A DNA stretch of 64,000 nt from JABDMH01 sp964428345 (GTDB lineage Bacteria > Bacteroidota > Bacteroidia > Chitinophagales > Saprospiraceae): positions 12,544-76,543 of the forward strand of contig CAYRYD010000026.1 of assembly GCA_964428345.1 (NCBI GenBank), given 5' to 3'. Of this stretch, positions 1 through 7,841 are shown piece after piece. The translations under genes and the position numbers were made by a program. Under the pieces are notes generated by a model. It was not told where the DNA came from. It did no database searches and saw only the letters and a list, made by a program, of their open reading frames with translations. How positions within the stretch are numbered: position 1 is the stretch's first letter; each line of letters starts with the position of its first letter.

Positions 1-433
1 TATGATCATGTTGTTGGAGGTTGGCCATGTCATGAGCAAGCAGATAGGCCATGGAATACTGGGTCGCCAGGGCAGCCGCTACTCCGGCAGAGAGCTCTTC
101 AGGGATTTTATGCGCAACCTTTCCTTCCGCAACGGCATATTCGGCATAACCCCCAAATCTGACCATAGCCGTCACGCGGTCTCCAATCTGGATGTGGCTG
201 ATATTGGCACCGCATTGTTCGACATAACCGACCACATCATAGCCCAGGATGGTGGGCACGGGTGGTGCGCCTTTGTACAATCCCAGGCGGGCCATCACAT
301 CGGCAAAATTTAACCCGAATGCCTCCACCCTGATCAGGACCTGACTGGCTGAAGGTACAGGTACTTTAGCTTCCCGCAGTTCAAAGGCTTGGTCAGCCTT
401 CCCATATTTGACCAGATATGCTGCTTTCATCAT
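1..433 (-). CDS. Zinc-type (MDR) dehydrogenase / quinone oxidoreductase, C-terminus cut by window edge
   Basis: Only the first 144 or so codons lie in the window; the frame stays open to base 1. The N-terminus MMKAAYLVKYGKADQAFEL, followed by GLNFADVMARLGLYKG and LGYDVVGYVEQCG, is the GroES-like catalytic domain of medium-chain dehydrogenases, closest in style to the quinone oxidoreductase/VAT-1-like branch (NADPH-dependent reduction of quinones or enals). The Rossmann domain would lie beyond the edge. The start is one of two adjacent ATGs (433 or 430). It begins one base after the ftsH stop, so the two genes are almost certainly cotranscribed. No zinc-ligand cysteine cluster is visible in the part present, which fits the quinone oxidoreductase branch. 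Family assignment is solid; substrate is unknown. Confidence 0.85.
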   Translation of the reverse strand, partial: MMKAAYLVKYGKADQAFELREAKVPVPSASQVLIRVEAFGLNFADVMARLGLYKGAPPVPTILGYDVVGYVEQCGANISHIQIGDRVTAMVRFGGYAEYAVAEGKVAHKIPEELSAGVAAALATQYSMAYLLAHDMANLQQHDH

Positions 434-434
434 T

Positions 435-2360
435 TCAATCGATTACTTTTTCCTCCTTCATTGTATCTAGTCTTTTACCCAGAATTCTCTCAATATCTTC
501 CTTCTGAAGGGTTTCTTTTTCGAGAAGTTGCCGGGCCAGAGCTTCCAATAGGGTCCGGTGCTCAGTAAGGATCTTCAAGGTAGTGGCATAGGCATCATCC
601 AGCAGTCTTTTTGCTTCCTGGTCGATCAGTTCGGCCATAGCCTCACTGTAAGGTTTCTGAAGGGATTGTTCATACCGCCCGGTGCTGTCATAATAACTCA
701 GATTGCCGATTTTCTCACTGATACCATAGTAGGCGACCATGGTATAAGCCTGTTTGGTGGCTTTCTCGAGATCGTCAAGGGCTCCACTGGAAATCTCGTT
801 GAATATAAGCTCTTCGGCGGCTCGTCCACCCATAGCGACCGAAAGGGCAGCCATCAATTGGGATTTAGTCAGTATAACTCTTTCCTGGGGTTGATACCAG
901 GCAGCTCCCAGTGATTTTCCACGGGGTACGATGGTTAGTTTAACCAGTTCTTCCGCATCCTTCAGAAACCAGCTAACCACAGCATGCCCTGATTCGTGAT
1001 GGGCAATCGTCAACTTTTCCTGTTCAGAGATAATCTTTCCCTTTTTCTCCAGACCACCGATAATGCGATCAACCGCCTCGCTAAAATCGCTGTGTTCTAT
1101 ACAGTCTTTGCTCTTTCGGGCTGCGATCAAAGCCGCTTCGTTGCAGATGTTGGCTATGTCTGCTCCGGAAAAACCAGGTGTTTGGCCAGCCAGCTGTTTG
1201 AGATCCAGATCTTTACACAAAATCAGATTCCTGGTATGGACCTTAAAAATATCTTCGCGTTCTCCAATGGTCGGCAGTTCCAGATAGATATGCCGGTCGA
1301 ACCTTCCGGGTCGCAACAATGCCTTGTCCAGGATGTCCGGACGGTTGGTAGCTGCCATCACGATGACACCGGTATTTTCACCAAAACCATCCATTTCGGT
1401 CAGCAATTGATTGAGTGTACTTTCCCGTTCGTCGTTCGATTGCAGGGAAAAAGCAGCACCGCGGGTTCGTCCTACTGCGTCGATTTCATCAATAAAAATA
1501 ATACTGGGTGCTTTCTCTTTGGCCCGTTGGAAAAGGTCTCTCACTCTTGAAGCCCCTACGCCCACGAACATCTCCACAAACTCAGATCCCGAAATGGAGA
1601 AAAAGGGCACATTGGCTTCACCGGCTACCGCTCTGGCCATCAAGGTCTTGCCGGTACCAGGCGGACCGACCAGAATCACCCCTTTGGGTATTTTAGCTCC
1701 CAACCTGGTATAGGTATCGGGATTCTTCAGGAAATCAACAATTTCCTTCATTTCCAGTTTGGCGCTCTCATGACCAGCAACGTCGTCAAAGTTGGGTTGC
1801 CTTAACGAGGTCTCGTCAAACATCCTTGGTTTTGATTTACCAAAGTCGAAAATATTGCCGGATGGCGGGATACGCATCCGACTGCCCATAAAATAAAATA
1901 AGATCAGGATCAGAAATACGGGTAACAACCAGGCCAGGAGTGTCGACACCCACTCGGTTTCCTGTTGATAGATCAGGTTAAGTTCCTCACTGAAACCGTA
2001 TTCCTTCCTGGCTGCGGCCAATCTGTTTTCCAGGCTTTCGACCGATCCTATATTGAAGAAATAATGGGGTCCCGCCTGGTGAGCCAACGTTTTCAATGTG
2101 TCATCGGTAAGAGCCGAGTCTTTCAGATAAACTTCAGCCCGTTCTTTATTGATGATGACCAGGTGATCGACATAGCCTGGCTTATAGAGGTTTGTCTTGA
2201 AATCATTATAAGTAATCTCTTCCGGCTGAAAAAATGAACCGCCAATAAGCCGGGTTATGAAATAAACTACCAGAAAAAAAAGCACAATTAACCAGAACCT
2301 GGGTGGCGAAGGAGAAGGAGGCCGGCTATCCGGTGAAGGTCCTTTTGGCTGATTCATCAT
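435..2360 (-). CDS. ftsH: ATP-dependent zinc metalloprotease FtsH
   Basis: Membrane-anchored AAA+ protease that degrades damaged or regulatory membrane and cytosolic proteins. A proline-rich N-terminus is followed by a first membrane span at about residues 22-40, an extracytoplasmic FtsH_ext region, and a second span at about 140-158. The AAA domain has Walker A GPPGTGKT at 232-239, Walker B IIFIDEID near 287-294, and the second region of homology with the arginine finger near RPGRFD at 350. The M41 protease zinc motif HESGH is at 455-459. The length of 641 residues is normal for the family. The stop is one base from the start of the downstream dehydrogenase. Identification is secure from the fused AAA and M41 domains. 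Confidence 0.98.
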   Translation of the reverse strand: MMNQPKGPSPDSRPPSPSPPRFWLIVLFFLVVYFITRLIGGSFFQPEEITYNDFKTNLYKPGYVDHLVIINKERAEVYLKDSALTDDTLKTLAHQAGPHYFFNIGSVESLENRLAAARKEYGFSEELNLIYQQETEWVSTLLAWLLPVFLILILFYFMGSRMRIPPSGNIFDFGKSKPRMFDETSLRQPNFDDVAGHESAKLEMKEIVDFLKNPDTYTRLGAKIPKGVILVGPPGTGKTLMARAVAGEANVPFFSISGSEFVEMFVGVGASRVRDLFQRAKEKAPSIIFIDEIDAVGRTRGAAFSLQSNDERESTLNQLLTEMDGFGENTGVIVMAATNRPDILDKALLRPGRFDRHIYLELPTIGEREDIFKVHTRNLILCKDLDLKQLAGQTPGFSGADIANICNEAALIAARKSKDCIEHSDFSEAVDRIIGGLEKKGKIISEQEKLTIAHHESGHAVVSWFLKDAEELVKLTIVPRGKSLGAAWYQPQERVILTKSQLMAALSVAMGGRAAEELIFNEISSGALDDLEKATKQAYTMVAYYGISEKIGNLSYYDSTGRYEQSLQKPYSEAMAELIDQEAKRLLDDAYATTLKILTEHRTLLEALARQLLEKETLQKEDIERILGKRLDTMKEEKVID

Positions 2361-2718
2361 CGATTATCTAATTTTTATGGCTGAAAATTCAGATTTATCT
2401 CCATAGTGATCAGTAAGCCAGGTCAGCTCTTGTTATGATATCCCTCAACTATACTGCCACTACCCTGCTTTACTGCCTGGCATCCAGTGCGTGATTCAAC
2501 CTCCACTGTCTGGGAGATCCTGTTATTAAATAATTGATAATTGATGCCGGGAATCGGGCAACTGCTGCCAATACTTTGTTAATTTGTAGATAGACCATCT
2601 CCGATTTTATCCATAAGAGGAATTTGAGTATGATCATCATTCCGGTTGATCCAAATCAGTGAGATAGTGTAAACTTAATAATAATTATACACCCTGAGAT
2701 AAGCGAAAAAAAACGGTT
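2361..2718. other. Intergenic region between divergent ftsH and baeRF-like gene
   Basis: These 358 bases separate two divergently transcribed genes and must hold both promoters. I find no exact TAnnTTTG element on either strand; the nearest is TTAATTTG around 2580 on the plus strand, one base off consensus. No RNA gene, terminator hairpin or convincing small ORF was seen. Confidence 0.5.
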
Positions 2719-3867
2719 ATGTTATCGATAAAGAAAATATTGGAATTGTCAGAAGTGCGAGACCCGGTTTGTCTAAGTATGTACCTGGATACGCATGAAC
2801 GTGGCATTGAAGTGCTGAATAAGCAGGACCAACTGAACCTCAAGGGACGGATCCAGCAAATCGAAAGAGACCTCAACAAGCACTTTTCATCCGCGATGGA
2901 GGTAGAGGCCTTTGTGGCACCATTGAAAGAGCTAATGGATGACGGAGCATTTTGGCGTAAACAGAATGACGGTCTGGCCATCTTCCTTTCACAATCCGGT
3001 CTTCACAAGTTTGCGCTTCCGGTTGCGCTCGATGAGAAGGATTATCTTGCCACTCATTTCATGTTATGGCCATTGCTGCCACTTTTCAGTGATGATGGAG
3101 ATTATTATCTACTGACCTTAAATTTGCAGGATGTCCACCTTTACCGGGGTACCAGGTTTTCTTTCAGTGAGATATTGCAGGAAAAATTATCTAAAGTCAC
3201 CATGGAAGAAATTGTTGGCACTGACTATGAACAGAAGAACCTGCAGTTCCGGACCCAGCAGATGGCCCAGGGTGGGGCTACTTTTCATGGTCAGGGAGAA
3301 GGCAAGGATGATGTAAAAGGGGAAATCTTCAATTACTTCAAAGCGATTGATGCAGTGGTAAAGAAGGAATTGGCAGACAAGACAATTCCTTTGCTTGTTG
3401 GCGGATTGGATCATCTGGTGGGCATCTACCGGGAGGCCAACAACTATGGTCATCTTGTGGAGGAATACCTGGAAGGTAATCCCAAAGATTATACGATGAA
3501 GGAACTGCACATGAAATCCTGGAATATTCTGCAGGAGCGGTTTCAACAACATAAGGAAGAAAGAGCGGGATTGATTGAACAATTTCTGGGAACAGCCAGG
3601 GCCTCCAATCAGATCACCGAAATCCTGCCAGCGGTATTTGAAGGCCGGGTTGATACCATGTTTATCCGTGCTGGAAAAGAAATCTGGGGTATCTATGATC
3701 CGGTCAGCCATCGCATCCGTCTGGATGAAGGACATCATAGTTCAAATGTCAGTCTGATCAATCTGGCGGCCATGCAGACAATCGCTCACGGTGGTCATGT
3801 CTTTGTGACCAGAGATCGATACCTGCCTACTGAAGGCACCGATATTTGTGCTCTCTACCGGTATTAA
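2719..3867 (+). CDS. baeRF-family protein (bacterial archaeo-eukaryotic release factor-like)
   Basis: A 382-residue soluble protein resembling the baeRF3/baeRF7 families. These are bacterial proteins with the fold of the eRF1/Pelota/Dom34 central and C-terminal domains, thought to act on ribosomes but poorly characterised. Features that fit are the opening VCLSMYLDTHERG, the middle block WRKQNDGLAIFLSQ, a glycine-rich HGQGEGKDD near residue 195 followed by FNYFKAIDAVVKKEL, then IPLLVGGLDHLVGIY, and a C-terminal GRVDTMFI...GIYDP with a terminal GGHVFVTRDRYLP. There is no signal peptide or membrane span. It starts at ATG 2719; the P-type ATPase frame follows 15 bases after its stop, suggesting one transcript. 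Family call is from remembered motif order, not a search; exact subfamily uncertain. Confidence 0.75.
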   Translation: MLSIKKILELSEVRDPVCLSMYLDTHERGIEVLNKQDQLNLKGRIQQIERDLNKHFSSAMEVEAFVAPLKELMDDGAFWRKQNDGLAIFLSQSGLHKFALPVALDEKDYLATHFMLWPLLPLFSDDGDYYLLTLNLQDVHLYRGTRFSFSEILQEKLSKVTMEEIVGTDYEQKNLQFRTQQMAQGGATFHGQGEGKDDVKGEIFNYFKAIDAVVKKELADKTIPLLVGGLDHLVGIYREANNYGHLVEEYLEGNPKDYTMKELHMKSWNILQERFQQHKEERAGLIEQFLGTARASNQITEILPAVFEGRVDTMFIRAGKEIWGIYDPVSHRIRLDEGHHSSNVSLINLAAMQTIAHGGHVFVTRDRYLPTEGTDICALYRY

Positions 3868-3882
3868 GGTAGACCGATCTGA

Positions 3883-6633
3883 TTGTCTCCAGTTGAGACG
3901 GTACCTAACAGCAGAGAAGGAACCGAAAATTGGTTTTTTATCCAGGTACTTTATGACTTAAACCAGTGCCAAGTGACAGCTACAGAGATTGGAGAAACCT
4001 TGCAGGTCCTTCCGGAACAACTACTGACCGAACCACACGCCTGCAATGTTGCCGATCTATGTCACCTGCTGCAAACAAACCCAACTACTGGTTTAGATAC
4101 TGCAGAAGTAACCAACCGGACAGCCCGATTTGGCTTTAATCTGCTGGAAAAGCAGAAAACGAGGCCATGGTGGTCGATTTATCGTGATCAGTTTCTTGAT
4201 CCAATGATTTACATTTTGCTGCTGGCGACCATGTTGGCTGTTGCTTTTCAGGAATGGGTCGAGGCGATTGCTATAGTCGTGGTCATTCTGATTTCAACCG
4301 CTATTGGATACATAATGGAGTCTCAGGCCATCAAGTCCATGGATGCCCTCCGTAAGCTGTCAATGACCCGGACTTGGGTGATCAGAGGTAATCAGCTTAT
4401 AAATATTGATTCTGAAAAGATAGTACCCGGTGATATTGTGTACCTGAGGGAGGGCGATGTCGTTCCTGCCGATGGTCGTATCTTTGAGCACAAGAATCTG
4501 GGTGTAAAGGAAGATGCTTTGACAGGTGAAAGTGGCCAGATTGACAAAGAGACAGGGATCCTATCTCCCGCCACTCAAGTGGCTGACCGCCTCAACATGG
4601 TGTTTTCCGGTACCATTGTCAGCCGTGGTGAGGCCAGAGTGATTGTTACGGCCACAGGCAATGCGACAGAGTTGGGAAAAATCGGGACGCTTAGCCGGGA
4701 GACGGTCACCACGAAAACCCCTCTCGATAAAAAATTAAATCAGCTGAATCACCGGCTCATCTTTATCAGCATCTTTCTGGTGCTCATTGTTCTGTTGCTT
4801 GGTCTGTGGCGGGGAAAGGATCTCTGGCTCATGATTGAGACCAGTATCGCCCTGGCCGTCGCCGCCATTCCAGAGGGCCTACCCATAGTGGCCACTATTG
4901 CCCTTGCAAGGGGCATTTTAAAACTTGCCAGGAGAAATGTCATCATCAAAAAGCTCGAAGCAGTGCAAACCCTTGGCGAAATGGGAATCATTCTGACCGA
5001 CAAAACGGGAACCCTGACTGAGAATAAGATGGTTACTCACAGTATTTATCTTAAGGATATCCAGGTTGACCATTGGCCTCCAGACGATCTTGAAAACTTA
5101 AAGAATGAGCCAGAACTTGACATGCTGTTAATCACGGGTGCTTTATGCAATAATGCCAGTCCCGACAAAACCTCGGGAGATCCTCTGGAAATTGCATTGT
5201 ATAGCCTGGCCCACCAAATGGGTTATGACCCGGTACAGATCAGAAACGATTGGACCAGAATCAGTGAAATTCCTTTTGATTCGACTACCCGGATGATGAC
5301 CACGGTACATAAAGCAGAGACCGGGTACCGGATTTCGGTTAAAGGTGCCACTGAGAATGTCCTGGCTTTATGCCGGTTTACTCCTGAAGACCTCGCTGCC
5401 GTCAAATGGCAACAGATGGCCGATGAGATGGCTTCCGATGGATTGCGTACGCTGGCATTTGCCTGTGAAAACCGGGATGAAGCTCCTAATGACTCCAATA
5501 TATCCCATGGACTTCGCTTTCTCGGAATCGTCGGCTTTCTGGACAATCCCCGGGCTGATGCAAAAGAAGCAGTATCGACCTACCGGGAGGCCGGTATCCA
5601 GGTGGTTATGGTCACCGGTGATCATCCCAATACGGCCGCTAAGGTTGCTGTAGAAACGGGTATGATCTCCGGTAGTGACAGCCTTTCTCACCAGGTCTTC
5701 CGGGGTATTGACTTACCTGATTTCTCCTGCATCGATGAACCCACAAGGGAACGCCTTCTGAATACCAGGGTGTTTGCCAGGGTTTTACCCGCCCAAAAAC
5801 TGGAGTTGGTTACATTTTTCCAGGAAAACCGTTTTATTGTCGGTATGATCGGAGATGGTGTCAATGATGCACCCGCCCTGAAAAAAGCCGACGTTGGTAT
5901 TGCCATGGGGATCCGGGGTACTGAAGCTGCGAAGGAAGTCGCAGATATCATCCTGAAAGATGACCGGTTTACCTCGATAAAATCAGCAATCTATGAGGGC
6001 CGGACCATTTTTGAAAACATACGGAAATTTGTTGTTTATCTAATGTCCAGCAATTTTGCTGAAATCACAGCGGTCGCATTGGCTGCTATCTCCAATTTAC
6101 CGCAACCCCTCCTTCCTCTGCAGATCCTTTTCCTGAATCTTGTGACCGATGTATTTCCTGCCCTTGCCATAAGTGCCAGCCAGGTTGATAAAAAGATCAT
6201 GGACCAGCCTCCCCGGCCGGTCGACGAACCGATCATGACCCGTCATCACTGGACGGCTACCATTGTATATGGACTTTCCATTGCTGCCGCTGTAACCGCT
6301 ATTACCATTTATGGCAGCAGGTATCTCGAACTCGACGGTATTGTAGTCAATAATCTGGCATTTTATACGCTGGTCCTCAGTCAATTGTTCAATCTTTTTA
6401 ATGTACCCGATGCAGGCAGCTCTCCCATCAATAATGAAATCACCAGAAATCCCTGGATTTGGGGCGCTATTATCGTGAGTCTCTTATCTATGTTTCTGGT
6501 AAAGATCATTCCTGCGACCAGTGGGGTACTTTCTTTGGTCTTTCTGACCTATGACCAATATTTTCTGGTTGTCCTTTTTTCCTTTGCCTCTTTGATTTTA
6601 ACTCAGCTGATAAAAAATATTTTCCGCTTATAA
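3883..6633 (+). CDS. P2-type cation-transporting ATPase (calcium-pump like)
   Basis: Integral membrane ATPase that couples ATP hydrolysis to cation export. An N-terminal cation ATPase domain precedes the first spans (about 103-140). The actuator motif TGES is at 214-217, the PEGLP motif of TM4 is typical of P2 pumps, the phosphorylation loop DKTGTLT has its aspartate at 373, and the hinge is GDGVND at 657-662. TM5 carries SSNFAEI and TM6 NLVTDVFPA, positions that bind calcium in SERCA/PMR1-type pumps, so calcium or another divalent ion is likely. The frame has no ATG before the first membrane span. The start is therefore TTG at 3883 or GTG at 3970 (giving 887 residues); the latter better matches where family homology begins. 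Probably cotranscribed with the baeRF gene. Confidence 0.92.
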   Translation: MSPVETVPNSREGTENWFFIQVLYDLNQCQVTATEIGETLQVLPEQLLTEPHACNVADLCHLLQTNPTTGLDTAEVTNRTARFGFNLLEKQKTRPWWSIYRDQFLDPMIYILLLATMLAVAFQEWVEAIAIVVVILISTAIGYIMESQAIKSMDALRKLSMTRTWVIRGNQLINIDSEKIVPGDIVYLREGDVVPADGRIFEHKNLGVKEDALTGESGQIDKETGILSPATQVADRLNMVFSGTIVSRGEARVIVTATGNATELGKIGTLSRETVTTKTPLDKKLNQLNHRLIFISIFLVLIVLLLGLWRGKDLWLMIETSIALAVAAIPEGLPIVATIALARGILKLARRNVIIKKLEAVQTLGEMGIILTDKTGTLTENKMVTHSIYLKDIQVDHWPPDDLENLKNEPELDMLLITGALCNNASPDKTSGDPLEIALYSLAHQMGYDPVQIRNDWTRISEIPFDSTTRMMTTVHKAETGYRISVKGATENVLALCRFTPEDLAAVKWQQMADEMASDGLRTLAFACENRDEAPNDSNISHGLRFLGIVGFLDNPRADAKEAVSTYREAGIQVVMVTGDHPNTAAKVAVETGMISGSDSLSHQVFRGIDLPDFSCIDEPTRERLLNTRVFARVLPAQKLELVTFFQENRFIVGMIGDGVNDAPALKKADVGIAMGIRGTEAAKEVADIILKDDRFTSIKSAIYEGRTIFENIRKFVVYLMSSNFAEITAVALAAISNLPQPLLPLQILFLNLVTDVFPALAISASQVDKKIMDQPPRPVDEPIMTRHHWTATIVYGLSIAAAVTAITIYGSRYLELDGIVVNNLAFYTLVLSQLFNLFNVPDAGSSPINNEITRNPWIWGAIIVSLLSMFLVKIIPATSGVLSLVFLTYDQYFLVVLFSFASLILTQLIKNIFRL

Positions 6634-6876
6634 AATCGCGTTCATCATTAGGGTTCCTAATTTGAAAATGATCTTATTATTCCGGGGACTGAATTATCGT
6701 CCAGACCTGTCTACGTCGGGGAGAGACGTTTACAAAGGAGATAAAATTGTTAGCAATATGAGCCTTTATGGGCATGGTCCAAACTATGCAACCTGTGGTT
6801 CTGAGAAACAGATCGAACTATCTCGGTTATTGATCTGTCATACAGGTAGTTAAACCAAAATAATTAAAGATAAATT

Positions 6877-7509
6877 ATGTTAATCGAAAAGAAAAGCAAC
6901 CATTTAATCAGAATCTTATTCATGGCCATGCTGACGGTAATGTTTCTGGAACCGGCTTTTACTCAAAAGACAGATCAGGATAGAGAACCTCACATTATGG
7001 TTACTGAAAACGGGATCGAATATGAGGTAACCGATTGGGATTCAAGACTTATTTATAATCCGCTGACCTATTCCTACGTGCTTTGGGAAACACCGGTATA
7101 TAAAACCATTAAAACCAAAGAGATTTATCCGGTACCTCTTTCAGACTTTGACCAGCCACCAGTTTTTTCGGAAGCTTGTGTCAGCGCAGACGATCCGATG
7201 ATCTGTACCTATGAACAGCTCCAGAAATTCATTCTGGCCAATGATTTCAATTATCCGGTTGGTGCTAAAAGAAATTATCAGGAGGGATTGGAATACGTCA
7301 CCTTTACCCTGAATAAGGAGGGCGAATTTGAAGGCAGACCAACTGTTTTGTCAAAAAACGACCCCTGTAAAGGTTGTTCGGATAGAGCCGTGGAAATTGT
7401 CATGCAAACCAGTGAAAAGTGGCAACCGGCAGTTTTGGATGGAAGACCAGTGTCGGTGAGATTGACCATTCCGGTACGTTTTCAACTTCAGGATAATCCA
7501 ATCAAATAA
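6877..7509 (+). CDS. Secreted protein with TonB C-terminal-like domain
   Basis: A 210-residue protein with a signal peptide (hydrophobic IRILFMAMLTVMFLEPAF, cleavage near FTQ) and a C-terminal half that reads like a TonB C-terminal domain. Matching elements are FNYPVGAKRNYQEGLEYVTF, a TLNKEGEFEGRPTVLS strand pair, then a helix ending in WQPAVLDGRPVSVRLTIPVRF. It lacks the usual membrane anchor plus proline-rich arm of a true energy transducer, so it is more likely a free periplasmic or surface protein using this fold. Four cysteines occur in two pairs (EACVSADDPMIC and DPCKGC), possibly disulfides. A strong terminator follows at 7589. The role is unknown; fold assignment is reasonable, TonB function doubtful. 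Confidence 0.7.
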   Translation: MLIEKKSNHLIRILFMAMLTVMFLEPAFTQKTDQDREPHIMVTENGIEYEVTDWDSRLIYNPLTYSYVLWETPVYKTIKTKEIYPVPLSDFDQPPVFSEACVSADDPMICTYEQLQKFILANDFNYPVGAKRNYQEGLEYVTFTLNKEGEFEGRPTVLSKNDPCKGCSDRAVEIVMQTSEKWQPAVLDGRPVSVRLTIPVRFQLQDNPIK

Positions 7510-7841
7510 AATCACTCACTAACCAGACGTTATTCACATAATATTGAAGAACCTATAAAGGTCTATGTGAAAATCGGTCAGATTCAGAAAAGGGATCCAT
7601 ACGGGGTCCCTTTCTATTTTTTTCAACCTTTTCATTGACAATCACCGATGATTCACTGCTGAGGATAAAGGCACGTTTCTTGATTGGGTTTCAGACAAAG
7701 GAGACCGGTGAAATCTGTTGATAAAATATTGCTCATAACCTCACATAATCCGGCAACCATTCTTTATTATTGCAGGACATTGGTCTCGTTCCGGATTACC
7801 CTGGATCCTTTCATTCTTTTAAGTGAATCTTAATTACACCG
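7510..7841. other. Intergenic region downstream of the TonB-C-like gene and upstream of the M4 protease
   Basis: These 332 bases hold one clear intrinsic terminator (7589-7621) for the upstream gene and then the promoter region of the M4 protease. Near 7770 there is a TATTATTG sequence that departs from TAnnTTTG at one fixed position; I do not rely on it. No RNA gene or coding sequence was seen. Confidence 0.5.
7589..7621 (+). terminator. Intrinsic terminator after the TonB-C-like gene
   Basis: A 10-bp stem (AAAGGGATCC pairing with GGGTCCCTTT, one G-T wobble) with a 5-base loop is followed by CTATTTTTTT. It lies about 80 bases after the stop at 7509 on the same strand. Confidence 0.8.

Noticed and set aside
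2361..2718. A tRNA or riboswitch in the ftsH upstream region
   Set aside because: No cloverleaf pattern, CCA end or known aptamer core could be traced.
6662..6853. A 63-codon frame between the ATPase and TonB-C-like genes
   Set aside because: No signal peptide, domain or composition typical of a gene, and no promoter element; probably chance.
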